The notes: generated from the letters alone by a model not told the origin. 64,000 nucleotides of DNA from Thermonema rossianum DSM 10300 (GCF_000426825.1 NZ_AUGC01000004.1:186001-250000); one strand, 5' to 3'; positions 49,580 through 59,399 are shown, counted from the first letter of the stretch. Made by a program: numbers and translations.

Positions 49580-51103
49580 AGGTGTTTCTTTGATTTCCCA
49601 CCCCAACAGGCGGTAAATATCATTGACATATTGACGGTGGTTGGCAAGGCGTGGCACTTTGTGTTGCCCGCCGAGCTTGCCCCGCTTTTTCATCCATGCT
49701 TGAAAGGTACCTTGGGGCAGTACACGTATCAGCGGTGCAGTTAGTGCGAGGTCATGCTGCCGTTTGGCATCATAATCCGAGTTGATTTCCCGCAAACGCC
49801 GGTCAAGTGCTTCGCCAAAGGCATGGAGGTCATGGGGCATGGAGGCAAACTCAATCAACCACTCGTGGGCGCCTTTGTTGCCGTCGCCCAAATACACCGG
49901 GGCTACGGTGTAGTCTGTAATGGCAGCCCCCGTTTTTTCACAAGCGAAGGCGATGGCGCGCTCTGCGTTTTCGACCATTACTTCTTCGCCAAAAGCATTG
50001 ATGAACTGCTTGGTGCGGCCCGTAATTTTGATTCTATGAGGATATAAAGAAGTAAACTGCACAGTATCACCAATGAGGTAGCGCCATAAGCCGCCATTGG
50101 TACTGATGACCATGGCATAGTTTTTTCCCATTTCTACTTCATCAATCCAATAAGCTTTAGGGTGCTCTTTGCCCAGTTCATCCATGGGGATGAATTCATA
50201 AAAGACACCATAATCGAGCATGAGCAGCATGTCGTCGCGGCTCAGGTCATCTTGCAGGGCAAAAAAGCCTTCCGAAGCATTATAGACTTCCATGAAACGC
50301 AAACCGGGCGCTATGCGCTCAAACAGGGGGCGGTAGGGCGCAAAAGCCACTGCACCATGAAAGAATACTTCAAACTGTTGCCATATTTCTTGTACATATT
50401 GCTTGCCTTCGCTTTTGAGCAGCTCTTCGAGCAGCACCACTGTCCAGGTGGGCACCCCCATGATGGCAGTAATGTTGCTGTTGCGCAACTCGCGTATCAT
50501 GGCCTGTATTTTTTCTTCCCAGTCGGCAAGCAGAGCCACCTGAAGGGAAGGCGCGCGGAACCATTGCGCCCAAGCCGGAAGGTTCTGCATGATTACTGCC
50601 GACACGTCGCCGACACGCACTCTTGAGTTGCCCTCGTGTGGGTGGTGTGTTCCGCCAATGGAGAGGGCTTTCCCGTTAAATACACGGGTATCGGGGGTGT
50701 TTTCCAGATAAAGAGTGAGCAGGTCTTTGCCTCCCTGAAAATGACAGTAGTGCAAAGACTCCTTGGGTACGGGTATGTATTTGCTCCGGTCATTGGTAGT
50801 GCCCGACGATTTGGCAAACCAGCGCACTTGCCCGGGCCACAGCACATCCCGCTCACCTTGCATCATGCGTTCTATGAAAGGGTAAAGCTGCTCATAGGAG
50901 GAAACGGGTATCCGCTCCCGGAAAGTGTCGTAATGTTTAATTTCTTTAAAGCCGTAGCGTTTTCCCCATTCGGTTTTTTGCGCACGATGCAGCAAATGGC
51001 GCAGTTGAAAATCCTGTGCCAGAGCCGGCTTCTCCATAAAGAAGCGAATGCGCCGCATAGCGGGCCGAAACCACCAGCTTGCCAATCGGTTTATGTTGAG
51101 CAT
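49571..51103 (-). CDS. GH3-family acyl-acid amido synthetase-like protein
   Basis: A 510-residue adenylating enzyme of the GH3 family, first known from plant auxin response. ATG 51103 (MLNINRLASWWFRPAMRR) is preferred over an upstream TTG. Motifs: WFAKSSGTTNDRSKYIPVP (P-loop-like), ITAIMGVPTWTVVLLEEL, VYNASEGFFALQDD (ATP-binding) and RYLIGDTVQFTSLYPHRIKITGRTKQFINAFGEEVMVENAERAI. Bacterial members join amino acids to carboxylic acids, with unknown natural substrates. A TAnnTTTG element precedes it. It is convergent with the small gene at 49262. Confidence 0.92.
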   Translation of the reverse strand: MLNINRLASWWFRPAMRRIRFFMEKPALAQDFQLRHLLHRAQKTEWGKRYGFKEIKHYDTFRERIPVSSYEQLYPFIERMMQGERDVLWPGQVRWFAKSSGTTNDRSKYIPVPKESLHYCHFQGGKDLLTLYLENTPDTRVFNGKALSIGGTHHPHEGNSRVRVGDVSAVIMQNLPAWAQWFRAPSLQVALLADWEEKIQAMIRELRNSNITAIMGVPTWTVVLLEELLKSEGKQYVQEIWQQFEVFFHGAVAFAPYRPLFERIAPGLRFMEVYNASEGFFALQDDLSRDDMLLMLDYGVFYEFIPMDELGKEHPKAYWIDEVEMGKNYAMVISTNGGLWRYLIGDTVQFTSLYPHRIKITGRTKQFINAFGEEVMVENAERAIAFACEKTGAAITDYTVAPVYLGDGNKGAHEWLIEFASMPHDLHAFGEALDRRLREINSDYDAKRQHDLALTAPLIRVLPQGTFQAWMKKRGKLGGQHKVPRLANHRQYVNDIYRLLGWEIKETPSA

Positions 51104-51133
51104 GAAGCTAAAAGCAGTTTGTTGATATATCTG

Positions 51134-51141
51134 CAAAATTA
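51134..51141 (-). promoter_or_regulatory. Candidate -7 element of the GH3 gene
   Basis: TAATTTTG on the minus strand, 30 bases before ATG 51103; this supports the ATG over the TTG at 51136, which lies within the element. Confidence 0.5.
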
Positions 51142-51312
51142 AAGATTTTTGCTTGTCTTGCTAACTATTTTCATATCTTTACCTTGCCGCTTGCAAATGA
51201 GCCTCTTGGCGGGGAGTTTAGGACTCCCACAAGAAAACATGGTATTTTGGATTTGATTTTGTCCGAATAAATACATTTATTTGCAGCGTGTTTGACTAAA
51301 AATTAAACGACG

Positions 51313-51552
51313 ATGTCAGAGATTGCAGAAAAAGTAAAGAACATTATCGTTGAAAAGCTGGGAGTAGATGCTTCAGAAGTAACTCCCGAAGCAAGCTTTA
51401 CCAACGACTTAGGAGCTGACTCCTTGGACACTGTTGAGCTCATCATGGAATTTGAAAAAGAATTCAACGTTTCTATTCCTGATGAGGATGCAGAAAAAAT
51501 CTCAACAGTAGGTGAAGCAATCGCCTACATCGAAAAGCAGTTGGCTTCCTAA
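51313..51552 (+). CDS. acpP: Acyl carrier protein
   Basis: A 79-residue acidic protein, [19 protein letters not shown], with the phosphopantetheine site Ser37 in [17 protein letters not shown]. It carries growing acyl chains in fatty acid synthesis and to lipid A enzymes such as LpxA and LpxD found at 57-60 kb. The fabF gene follows after 22 bases and rnc after that, an order common in many bacteria. Upstream at 51212-51228 a small hairpin (GGGAGT/ACTCCC) lies in the leader. Confidence 0.98.
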   Translation: MSEIAEKVKNIIVEKLGVDASEVTPEASFTNDLGADSLDTVELIMEFEKEFNVSIPDEDAEKISTVGEAIAYIEKQLAS

Positions 51553-51574
51553 TCTCATCGCAAAGCGATTGCCA

Positions 51575-52828
51575 ATGAAGGTAAGAAGAGTAGTAGTTAC
51601 AGGAATAGGCGCGCTGACCCCCATCGGCAACACCGCTCCCGCTTATTGGGAGAACCTTGTCAAGGGGGTGAGCGGCGCCGCTCCTATTACCCGCTTCGAT
51701 GCGTCGAAATTTAAAACGCGCTTCGCTTGCGAGGTAAAAGGATTTGACCCGCTGGATTTTATTGAGAAACGAGAGGTGCGCCGTATGGACGCCTTCTCGC
51801 ATTATGCTATAGCTTCGGCCGAAGAAGCCATCAAAGACGCCGGGCTCGTGCCTGAAAAGCTGGACGTAGACCGTGTGGGCGTCATTTGGGGCTCCGGCAT
51901 AGGCGGCCTTCTCTCTTTCCAGGAAGAAGTGCGCAATTATGTGGAAGGTGGTTGTGAGCCTCGTTTCAGCCCCTTCTTTATTCCCAAGATGATCTCCGAC
52001 ATTGCCGCCGGCCATATTTCTATCCGTTATGGCTTCCGCGGTCCCAACTATTGCACGGTGTCTGCTTGTGCTTCATCCACGAACGCCCTCATCGATGCCT
52101 TCAATTATATCCGCTACGGAAAGGCCGATGTGATTGTGGCGGGTGGCTCGGAAGCAGCCATCACCGAGGCCGGAGTGGGTGGCTTTAATGCTCTGAAGGC
52201 ACTTTCAGAGCGTAATGACTCGCCCGAAACCGCTTCACGTCCGTTTGACAAGGACCGCGACGGTTTTGTATTGGGTGAAGGTGCCGGTGCCATTATCTTG
52301 GAAGACTATGAGCACGCTGTGAAGCGTGGCGCCAAGATCTATTGTGAGATGGTAGGTGGCGGTTTATCGGCAGATGCTTACCATATCACTGCGCCTCATC
52401 CGGAAGGCTTGGGAGCAGCAGCGGTGATGAAGAATGCTTTGGAAGACGCCCAAATACCGCTCGATGCCATTGATTATATCAATGTGCATGGTACTTCTAC
52501 GCCCTTGGGCGATATAGCGGAAATCAAAGCCATTCAAAAGGTTTTTGGTGAGCATGCCTACAAGATAAATATCAGCTCGACCAAGTCGATGACCGGTCAC
52601 TTGTTAGGGGCAGCAGGGGCAATAGAAGCCATCGCCTGCATCCTTTCGATTGTGCATCAAACCGTGCCGCCCACCATCAACCATTTCACCGATGACGAGG
52701 AGATCGATCCCAAGTTGAACCTCACCTTTAACAAAGCTCAAAAGCGTGAAATCAATTACGCATTGAGCAACACATTTGGTTTTGGAGGACACAACTGCTC
52801 TGTAATATTCAAAAAATTTGAAGAATAA
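51575..52828 (+). CDS. fabF: 3-Oxoacyl-ACP synthase II
   Basis: A 417-residue condensing enzyme from ATG 51575 (MKVRRVVVTGIGALTPIGN); a longer frame would overlap acpP. Catalytic residues: Cys165 in TVSACASSTNALIDA, His305 in INVHGTSTPLGD and His342 in STKSMTGHLLGAAGA. It elongates acyl-ACP chains in fatty acid synthesis. Length is normal and the active-site geometry is intact. rnc starts immediately after the stop. Confidence 0.97.
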   Translation: MKVRRVVVTGIGALTPIGNTAPAYWENLVKGVSGAAPITRFDASKFKTRFACEVKGFDPLDFIEKREVRRMDAFSHYAIASAEEAIKDAGLVPEKLDVDRVGVIWGSGIGGLLSFQEEVRNYVEGGCEPRFSPFFIPKMISDIAAGHISIRYGFRGPNYCTVSACASSTNALIDAFNYIRYGKADVIVAGGSEAAITEAGVGGFNALKALSERNDSPETASRPFDKDRDGFVLGEGAGAIILEDYEHAVKRGAKIYCEMVGGGLSADAYHITAPHPEGLGAAAVMKNALEDAQIPLDAIDYINVHGTSTPLGDIAEIKAIQKVFGEHAYKINISSTKSMTGHLLGAAGAIEAIACILSIVHQTVPPTINHFTDDEEIDPKLNLTFNKAQKREINYALSNTFGFGGHNCSVIFKKFEE

Positions 52829-53569
52829 GTGTGGCGTAACTTATTAGCCTATTTTTTTGGAATATATCGTAATGAAAAGGAAAAAAGGCTTGCTTCCTTC
52901 GTAAAAAGACTTACAGGACGCAAGCCTTTTCATATTGAGTTTTACGATTTGGCATTCCGGCATACCTCGGCGGCTGTTCGCCTGCCCAACCGTTCGTTTG
53001 TGCTTTCCAATGAGCGTTTGGAGTACTTGGGCGATGCCGTACTGGGTGCTATCATTGCCGACTATCTGTATCGTAAATATCCTTTCAAAAACGAAGGTTT
53101 TTTAACAGAGATGCGTTCGCGCATGGTGAGCCGCGATACACTGAACGACCTGGGCGAGCGTCTCGGCTTTATGGATTACATACAGTACGAAGGCAACCGT
53201 CATACCGGCTCTTTTCGCTCGATGGTAGGTGATGCTTTTGAGGCTTTTGTAGGGGCTTTGTATCTGGATAAAGGCTTTTCTGCTACGCGTCACATTATTA
53301 TTCATAAAATCATCAAGCCGCATGTCGATGTAGAGCACTTGGCGCAGACGCCGCGCAACTTCAAATCTATGCTTATAGAATGGGGGCAGCGCAATGGCAA
53401 GAACATACGTTTTGAAGTGATCGACGTAAAAACAAGTGGCAGCAGGCGCCAATTTTTGGTGCATGCCCTCGATGGCGAGCAGATATTGGGCAAAGGACAG
53501 GGGCTCACCAAAAAGGAGGCAGAGCAGGATGCTGCCAAAGAAGCCTGTGAAAGCCTGAATTTGGTATGA
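52829..53569 (+). CDS. rnc: Ribonuclease III
   Basis: A 246-residue double-strand-specific RNase. It starts with GTG at 52829, directly after the fabF stop (TAAGTG). The catalytic signature NERLEYLGDAVLGAIIADYL is at about 61-80 and the second acidic patch GDAFEAFVGALYLDKGF at about 130-146; a dsRNA-binding domain occupies the C-terminal ~70 residues (RNFKSMLIEWGQRNGKN ... GLTKKEAEQDAAKEACESL). It processes rRNA and other transcripts. The acpP-fabF-rnc cluster is conserved in many bacteria. Confidence 0.96.
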   Translation: MWRNLLAYFFGIYRNEKEKRLASFVKRLTGRKPFHIEFYDLAFRHTSAAVRLPNRSFVLSNERLEYLGDAVLGAIIADYLYRKYPFKNEGFLTEMRSRMVSRDTLNDLGERLGFMDYIQYEGNRHTGSFRSMVGDAFEAFVGALYLDKGFSATRHIIIHKIIKPHVDVEHLAQTPRNFKSMLIEWGQRNGKNIRFEVIDVKTSGSRRQFLVHALDGEQILGKGQGLTKKEAEQDAAKEACESLNLV

Positions 53570-53607
53570 TAGATTGAACTGAGTGGAGGAGGTGTTTTGC
53601 TCCCGTG

Positions 53608-54315
53608 TTACTCAAATAAGTTTTCTTCCAAGTCCATTTCTTCCAAAATATGTGCGGCTGCCTTGCGTGCGGTAGCCTCGTCGGCATTCATTGGCATATC
53701 GGGATGATAAAGTAAGCGTATGAGTATTTTATCGATGGGGGCGTAGTCGGTGTAGGTAGTCCATCCTTGATAAAATATACTTTTTTTGTATCGGTAACTG
53801 TCGCGCATGAGTCCCAATAATTGGGTGAGCTCTTCTCTTATCAGATGCTTTACTTGATTGCCTTTGGCTCTGAACACATCTACATACATGGTAGCATAAT
53901 AAATTTCGCCCAATCCATTCCATCGCGTAAAGAAAAGGCCCCAATTTTTGTCGGTGTATTTTTTTGCCTGTGGCTCTATTTTTACATAGGTATCTGCCGA
54001 GCCGAAAACAATCAACAGGTTGGCATCCCGTTTTCGTTTTGCCTCCGTAAAGGTGAGCCCGGTGAGCACATGTAACTCATCGATGACGCGCCTAAGCTCC
54101 GCTTCATATTCCGGATGGGGCTTGCCAATGACATAATAGTGGATATCTTTTCGCCATTTCTTGATTCGTTGATGGCTGTTGTTGAATTCGCTGCCTAAGG
54201 CTACTTCTATAAAATAGTTGATGATTTTTTTAGCATTTGCTTGAGCAAAGCCGGGAGGGGGAAATGCGCCTGCCAACAACAAGACAAGACAAAACCGAAA
54301 AAGAAACGTTTTCAT
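53608..54315 (-). CDS. Secreted DUF2927-like protein
   Basis: A 235-residue protein from ATG 54315, giving the signal peptide MKTFLFRFCLVLLLAGAFPPPGFA. The later part matches DUF2927 as I know it: INYFIEVALGSEF near the start, DANLLIVFGSA and HLIREELTQLLGLMRDSYRYKKSIFYQGW. The RREELTQ.LGL.ND-type segment recalls a metalloprotease-like pattern, but a canonical HExxH is absent (EELTQ). Function unknown; probably periplasmic. It lies 23 bases after the pyrF stop and may be cotranscribed. Confidence 0.75.
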   Translation of the reverse strand: MKTFLFRFCLVLLLAGAFPPPGFAQANAKKIINYFIEVALGSEFNNSHQRIKKWRKDIHYYVIGKPHPEYEAELRRVIDELHVLTGLTFTEAKRKRDANLLIVFGSADTYVKIEPQAKKYTDKNWGLFFTRWNGLGEIYYATMYVDVFRAKGNQVKHLIREELTQLLGLMRDSYRYKKSIFYQGWTTYTDYAPIDKILIRLLYHPDMPMNADEATARKAAAHILEEMDLEENLFE

Positions 54316-54338
54316 AAAGCAAAACTGGTGAACGACCT

Positions 54339-55148
54339 TTACCATTGCATGAGTTTTTCTATTTCCTGCTGCAAAGCTTGTGCCGCTTTACCGGCAGCGC
54401 TTGCAAAATCATGCTTGTTTGATGCATAAATAATCCCGCGCGATGAATTGATAAGCAGTCCGCCGGCCGCATTGCTGCCATATTGAAGCACACTGCGCAG
54501 GTCGCCCCCTTGGGCGCCTATGCCGGGTACCAAGAAGAAATGGCGGGGAGCCAATTGGCGAATATGGCGCATGGCTTCCGGTTGAGTAGCGCCGACTACA
54601 TACATCATACGCTCATGAGATGCCCAGGTGCTGCTTTTTTGAATCACCGCTTCGTAGAGCTTACGCCCATCGTCAAGTGGAAGCTCTTGGAAATCTGCAC
54701 CACCTGCATTGGAAGTGCGTGCCAAGACAATCACCCACTTGCCGGGATAGTCGAGAAAGGGAGTAATGCTGTCTTTGCCCATGTAAGGCGAGAGGGTGAC
54801 GGCATCGAACTGAAGTGTTTCGAAGAAGGTGCGTGCATATAGGGCTGCCGTATTGCCTATGTCGCCACGTTTGGCATCGGCAATGCGAAAAACATCTTTG
54901 GGCATATATTCCATGGTGCGGGCCAGGCTGTCCCACCCACGGGCACCTAAAGCCTCATAGAAAGCCAAGTTGGGCTTGTAGGCTACCGCATAGGGATAGG
55001 TGGCATCAATAATCTGCTTATTGAATTCGAAAATGGGGTCGGGGCTGCTGTGTAAGTGGGCCGGTATCTTACGAATGTCAGCATCTAAGCCCACACAAAG
55101 CATGCTTTTCTTTTGTTGAATGAGTGCACTTAGTTCGGTATATAGCAT
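54339..55148 (-). CDS. pyrF: Orotidine 5'-phosphate decarboxylase (long type)
   Basis: A 269-residue TIM-barrel enzyme of UMP synthesis from ATG 55148 ([24 protein letters not shown]). The catalytic motif is [19 protein letters not shown] with Lys93 and its paired aspartates. [35 protein letters not shown] and [11 protein letters not shown] (phosphate loop) complete the site. The long N-terminal form with the SNAGGADFQ segment is the type 2 enzyme. Divergent from hmgA. No other pyr gene is adjacent. Confidence 0.96.
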   Translation of the reverse strand: MLYTELSALIQQKKSMLCVGLDADIRKIPAHLHSSPDPIFEFNKQIIDATYPYAVAYKPNLAFYEALGARGWDSLARTMEYMPKDVFRIADAKRGDIGNTAALYARTFFETLQFDAVTLSPYMGKDSITPFLDYPGKWVIVLARTSNAGGADFQELPLDDGRKLYEAVIQKSSTWASHERMMYVVGATQPEAMRHIRQLAPRHFFLVPGIGAQGGDLRSVLQYGSNAAGGLLINSSRGIIYASNKHDFASAAGKAAQALQQEIEKLMQW

Positions 55149-55273
55149 AAAAACTGGCTTGATTAGAGAAAAGGACTGAAAAAGATGAAGCAAAAATCTG
55201 AAATAATCTAAACGGAAACAAGTAAATAGCAGAAGGCAGGAAGCAAAAAGACTATTTTAAGCGGGCTTCAACA

Positions 55274-55303
55274 TTTGCTTTAGTCTTTTAATTTGTAAAT
55301 TTG
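55274..55303 (+). promoter_or_regulatory. Promoter of hmgA
   Basis: TTTG (55274-55277) and TAAATTTG (55296-55303) are 18 bases apart, fitting the Bacteroidota consensus, and the -7 ends 33 bases before the ATG at 55337. Confidence 0.65.
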
Positions 55304-55336
55304 TTATAAAATAAATACAAAAAACAGAAAAGCGTT

Positions 55337-56497
55337 ATGACTTACTATTATAAGTTAGGGGAAATACCTCCGAAGCGCCACATACAATTCCGTCAGCCCG
55401 ATGGCAGCCTTTATCAAGAAGAGCTCGTAAGCTCGAAAGGATTTAGTGGCATCTATTCCAATCTTTACCACATTTACCCACCTACAAGGGTAGAAAAGGT
55501 GCTTGAGTCGGTACCTTATGGGGTAAAGCCTTTAAAAGATCGTCCGCTGTTACAAACCCACTTGAAAACTTCGCAGGTTGGCACCACAGGCGAAGATTAC
55601 CTCGAGGCACGCAAGATGCTTATGGTCAACAACGATGTGCACATAGGGATTTGCAATCCTTCCGGCAAGCAAATGGACTACTACTACAAAAACGGCGAAG
55701 CCGACGAGCTTATTTATGTGCATGATGGCAGCGGGTGGCTGTATTCCCAGTTTGGCAAACTGCGCTTTCAAAAAGGCGACTATATTGTGATTCCGCGCAC
55801 TACCATTTATAAAATGGCTTTTGATGAGGGCGAGGTGCGCCTGTTGGTATGTGAAATATTCTCACCCATAGAAACCCCGCGCCGCTATCGCAACGAGCTG
55901 GGGCAGCTGTTAGAACACTCGCCTTTCTGTGAGCGTGACATCCATCCACCTTCAGAGCTCATTACCGAGCGTGAGCAAGGCGAGTATTTAGTGAAGATAA
56001 AGAAAAATGGCTTTTTGCATCACTATGTGTATAAACACAGCCCCTTCGACTTGGTAGGGTGGGACGGCTTCCTGTATCCCTACACCTTCTCTATCTACGA
56101 CTTTGAGCCCATCACTGGGCGCATCCATCAGCCGCCGCCGGTACACCAGACCTTCCAAGCGCATAACCTGGTGGTTTGCTCGTTTGTACCCCGTTTGTTT
56201 GATTATCACCCCTTGGCTATTCCGGCACCTTACAACCACTCCAACATAGACTCCGACGAGGTGTTGTTTTATGCCGAAGGTGAGTTTATGAGCCGCAAAG
56301 GCATTGATCGGGGCTCCTTTACCTTGCATCCGGGCGGGTTGCCACATGGACCGCATCCGGGGATGATAGAAAAAAGTATAGGCAAGAAAGAAACCCACGA
56401 GTATGCCGTGATGATTGACACTTTCCGGCCGTTGTACATTACCGAAGAGGCGCTGCCCTATGTGGATGAAAATTATCCGATGAGCTGGAAAGAGTAG
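55337..56497 (+). CDS. hmgA: Homogentisate 1,2-dioxygenase
   Basis: A 386-residue non-heme iron enzyme of tyrosine and phenylalanine breakdown, opening the homogentisate ring to maleylacetoacetate. The cupin-like body has GEADELIYVHDGSGWLYSQFGKLRFQKGDYIVIPRTT, and the metal site is in ESEGVLFYAEG-type (here DEVLFYAEGEF) and LHPGGLPHGPHPG. The length is that of the bacterial short form. No hpd, fah or maiA is next to it. A good promoter precedes it; the convergent ABC gene ends 8 bases after it. Confidence 0.95.
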   Translation: MTYYYKLGEIPPKRHIQFRQPDGSLYQEELVSSKGFSGIYSNLYHIYPPTRVEKVLESVPYGVKPLKDRPLLQTHLKTSQVGTTGEDYLEARKMLMVNNDVHIGICNPSGKQMDYYYKNGEADELIYVHDGSGWLYSQFGKLRFQKGDYIVIPRTTIYKMAFDEGEVRLLVCEIFSPIETPRRYRNELGQLLEHSPFCERDIHPPSELITEREQGEYLVKIKKNGFLHHYVYKHSPFDLVGWDGFLYPYTFSIYDFEPITGRIHQPPPVHQTFQAHNLVVCSFVPRLFDYHPLAIPAPYNHSNIDSDEVLFYAEGEFMSRKGIDRGSFTLHPGGLPHGPHPGMIEKSIGKKETHEYAVMIDTFRPLYITEEALPYVDENYPMSWKE

Positions 56498-56504
56498 TTG
56501 CCGG

Positions 56505-57122
56505 TTAGGAGGTCAGGCGAATGCGCCGGGTGCAGAAGTCATACTCGGCCGCTTCGTTTGAGCTGATGATGACAATGCGTTCTTGTATGCACTCCAATAC
56601 ATGCCGCTTATACCAAGCGGCATTTTCTTTATCTAAGTTCATCGTGGGTTCGTCCAGCAGCAGCAGGGGGGTATTGCTAAACAGCGCTAAGCTGAGTTGT
56701 ACTTTTTGACGCATGCCCGAAGAAAAAAAGCGCAGGGGTTTGTGGCGGTGGGGGCGCAGATTCAAGACATCGAGCCACTCTTCATGGGAAAAGCGCAGGG
56801 GCTTGAATTGATGATGAAAATGATAGACTTCATCGAGGGTGAAGTCGGGCGGGATGCGCAAATAAGGCGCCGCCCAGCTCAATAACTGAGGGTATTGGTC
56901 TATGTCGATGGCTTTGCCTTGCGGGTCACGATAAATCACCTTCCCTTCATTCGAGGGCAGCGCAGCAGCTATTATTTTCATAAGGGTAGATTTCCCACTG
57001 CCGTTGGCGCCTACGATGGCAGTGGGTTGCCCCGGTTCAAAAACAAAAGAAAAGTGGCGAAAAAGCCACTCTCTTTCAAATTTTTTTCCTATGTCAACAA
57101 GCTCTACCTTGCTTAATTGCAT
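56505..57122 (-). CDS. ABC transporter ATP-binding protein
   Basis: A 205-residue ATPase with Walker A AIVGANGSGKSTLMKII at about 36-52, signature FFSSGMRQKVQLSLALF (a degenerate LSGGQ), Walker B LLLLDEPTMNLDKE and switch region IISSNEAAEYDF in place of the usual H-loop histidine. The short size and the SSGMRQK signature resemble CcmA-like exporter ATPases. No permease gene is adjacent, so the transported substrate is unknown; it lies at the end of the lipid A operon, 8 bases after lpxA, which hints at an envelope role. Confidence 0.85.
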   Translation of the reverse strand: MQLSKVELVDIGKKFEREWLFRHFSFVFEPGQPTAIVGANGSGKSTLMKIIAAALPSNEGKVIYRDPQGKAIDIDQYPQLLSWAAPYLRIPPDFTLDEVYHFHHQFKPLRFSHEEWLDVLNLRPHRHKPLRFFSSGMRQKVQLSLALFSNTPLLLLDEPTMNLDKENAAWYKRHVLECIQERIVIISSNEAAEYDFCTRRIRLTS

Positions 57123-57130
57123 ACCTTATT

Positions 57131-57937
57131 CTATTCTTCGGTGGCATGATTGGCTGTATGATGCCCGGTGCGGATGATGCCACGTTCTGATTTGCGGATG
57201 AAGTCAAGGATGGCGTCCCGTTCGGGGGTAGGCTCAAAGGTGCTTTCAATGATATTCAGCGCCTCGGTGGTGTTGTAGCCTTTCAGGTAAAGGGTGCGAT
57301 AAATTTCATGTATTTGGTAAATCTGTTCGTTGGTAAAGCCACGACGGCGCAGGCCTACCCGGTTCACGCCCAGGTAAACGACCGGCTCGCGGCCGGCTTT
57401 CACATAGGGCGGTATGTCTTTGCGCACCAGTGACCCACCGGCAATGATGGCATGGGCGCCAATACGCGAAAACTGATGAATGGCAGAAGTGCCCCCTATG
57501 ATAGCGTAATCACCTACTTCTACATGCCCGGCCATCTGCACGGCATTCACTATCACGCAGTTGTTGCCCACCATGCAATCGTGGGCTATATGGGCATAAG
57601 CCATCAGTAAGCAATTGTTGCCTACTACGGTTTTTCCACTGGCCGACGTGCCGCGATTCACCGTGACGCACTCGCGAATGGTGGTGTTGTCGCCAATGAT
57701 GGCGTAGGTCATCTCACCACCGAATTTCAGGTCTTGGGGGATGGCCGAAATAACAGCACCGGGGAATATGCGGCAGTTTTTACCAATGCGGGCACCGTCT
57801 AAGATAGTAACATGAGGACCAATCCAGGTATTGTCGCCAATTTCCACGTCGCCGTGAATGACCGTGAAGGGCTCAATGGTTACGTTTTCACCTATTTTGG
57901 CGTCGGGGTGTATCCAAACTAAGTCTTTATTCATCAT
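57131..57937 (-). CDS. lpxA: UDP-N-acetylglucosamine acyltransferase
   Basis: A 268-residue hexapeptide-repeat enzyme, first step of lipid A synthesis (3-O-acylation of UDP-GlcNAc by acyl-ACP). The start (MMNKDLVWIHPDAKIGENV) is at ATG 57937, overlapping the lpxC-fabZ stop as ATGA. The left-handed helix covers about 10-190 and the catalytic histidine is in MAYAHIAHDCMVGNN (His116/His119). The C-terminal helical part IYQIHEIYRTLYLKGYN is typical. Operon member with lpxD and lpxC-fabZ. Confidence 0.97.
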   Translation of the reverse strand: MMNKDLVWIHPDAKIGENVTIEPFTVIHGDVEIGDNTWIGPHVTILDGARIGKNCRIFPGAVISAIPQDLKFGGEMTYAIIGDNTTIRECVTVNRGTSASGKTVVGNNCLLMAYAHIAHDCMVGNNCVIVNAVQMAGHVEVGDYAIIGGTSAIHQFSRIGAHAIIAGGSLVRKDIPPYVKAGREPVVYLGVNRVGLRRRGFTNEQIYQIHEIYRTLYLKGYNTTEALNIIESTFEPTPERDAILDFIRKSERGIIRTGHHTANHATEE

Positions 57938-59337
57938 TTTTTTTCTTCGTCTTTCCTTACAATACTTGCAGTCATATCTGCTTCGCAAACAAGCTCATTG
58001 TTTACGTAAGCATCTGAGTGCATTTTAATGATGCCACGCTTGATGGGGGCTGTGATGCGGCAATGATAAATGATGGTATCGCCCGGGTGCACCATTTTCC
58101 GGAAACGGCAGTTATCGACTCGCAGCAGGTAAGTCCAGTAGTTCGAAGGGTCGGGTACTGTATTGAGCACCAAAATACCGCCGGTTTGCGCCATTCCTTC
58201 TATTTGAAAAACACCGGGCATGACAGGGTTGCCGGGGAAATGTCCTTGAAAGTAAGGCTCACCTATGCTCACGTTTTTTACACCTACTACCTGCTCGTCG
58301 TCCAAATAAATGATCTTATCGACGAGGCAGAAGGGATAGCGATGGGGGAGCATCTCGTACATCTGCGTGGCAGTGAGTACGGCAGGCATCCCCGGATGAA
58401 ATTGCTTAATGTCGTTTGATGGATTTTTTTCCATATATGCTTTTATTTTCTTGGCAAACTGCACGTTGGCATGATGACCGGGGCGGGTTGCTATCACATG
58501 GGCTTTGAGTGGGCGCCCAAGCAAAGCCAAATCGCCTATGAGGTCGAGCAATTTGTGGCGTGCCGGCTCGTTGTGGAAGCGCAGCTCCAGGTTGTTCAAT
58601 ATGCCGTTGCTTTGTACGGCTACTTCTTCCTTGTCAAAGAGGGCTGCCAAGCGTTCCAGTTGGGCAGCTTCTACGGGCTTTTCCACAATGACAATGGCAT
58701 TTTGCAAGCTGCCGCCCTGTATGAGCCCTTTGCTGTAGAGGTATTCTACTTCGTGTAAAAAGCAAAAGGTGCGGCAAGGCGCTATTTGCTTGGGGTAGTC
58801 GTTCCAGTCGAAGAGCATGGCGTGCTGACTGCCCATGACCGATGAGTTGTAATCCACCATGACCGTGAGGCGGTACTCATCGGCCGGCAGCGCCACAATT
58901 TCTATTTGGCGGTCTTCATCGCGGTAGTAAATGGGCTCATCGATGCAAATATATTGACGGAGCGCATTTTGCTCTTCTTTGCCTGCTTGCTGCAAGAGCT
59001 CTACAAAAGGCGCCGAGCTGCCGTCGGCAATGGGGGGCTCAGGTCCGCTCAATTCAATGCGCACATTGTCTATTTGCATACCCATGAGCGCAGAAAGCAC
59101 ATGCTCGACGGTGTGCACCTGTGCGCCGTTTTCTGCTAAGACAGTACCGCGCTCCGTGGCCACTACGTTGTCCACATGGGCACGCACTTCGGGCTTGCCT
59201 TCGAGGTCGGTACGTATGAAGCGGATGCCGTAGTGAGGAGGTGCGGGATGAAAGGTCATCACTGCTGTTTTGCCGGTGTGAAGACCTACCCCCTCGAAGC
59301 TGATGCTTTGTTTTATGGTATGTTGCTTTAAATTCAT
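57934..59337 (-). CDS. lpxC/fabZ: Bifunctional UDP-3-O-acyl-GlcNAc deacetylase / 3-hydroxyacyl-ACP dehydratase
   Basis: A 467-residue fusion. Residues about 1-305 are LpxC, the zinc deacetylase that commits to lipid A: His79 in VHTVEHVLSAL, His261 and Asp265 in RHKLLDLIGDLALLG, and His288 in RPGHHANVQFAKK. Residues about 325-467 are FabZ: LPHRYPFCLVDKI, His366 in FQGHFPGNPVMPGV and Glu380 in QIEGMAQTGG. This fusion is characteristic of Bacteroidota. ATG 59337 is chosen (MNLKQHTIKQSI). It overlaps lpxA by 4 bases, which suits balanced expression of the pathway. Confidence 0.97.
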   Translation of the reverse strand: MNLKQHTIKQSISFEGVGLHTGKTAVMTFHPAPPHYGIRFIRTDLEGKPEVRAHVDNVVATERGTVLAENGAQVHTVEHVLSALMGMQIDNVRIELSGPEPPIADGSSAPFVELLQQAGKEEQNALRQYICIDEPIYYRDEDRQIEIVALPADEYRLTVMVDYNSSVMGSQHAMLFDWNDYPKQIAPCRTFCFLHEVEYLYSKGLIQGGSLQNAIVIVEKPVEAAQLERLAALFDKEEVAVQSNGILNNLELRFHNEPARHKLLDLIGDLALLGRPLKAHVIATRPGHHANVQFAKKIKAYMEKNPSNDIKQFHPGMPAVLTATQMYEMLPHRYPFCLVDKIIYLDDEQVVGVKNVSIGEPYFQGHFPGNPVMPGVFQIEGMAQTGGILVLNTVPDPSNYWTYLLRVDNCRFRKMVHPGDTIIYHCRITAPIKRGIIKMHSDAYVNNELVCEADMTASIVRKDEEKK

Positions 59338-59399
59338 GCTGTTGTCTTCTTGAAACCAAAATGGCACTGCCCGCAAATTTACTACTTTTTTCTACTTCT

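Noticed and set aside
51212-51228. Small hairpin in the acpP leader as a riboswitch
   Set aside because: Only a 6-bp stem with no further conserved structure; too little to call.
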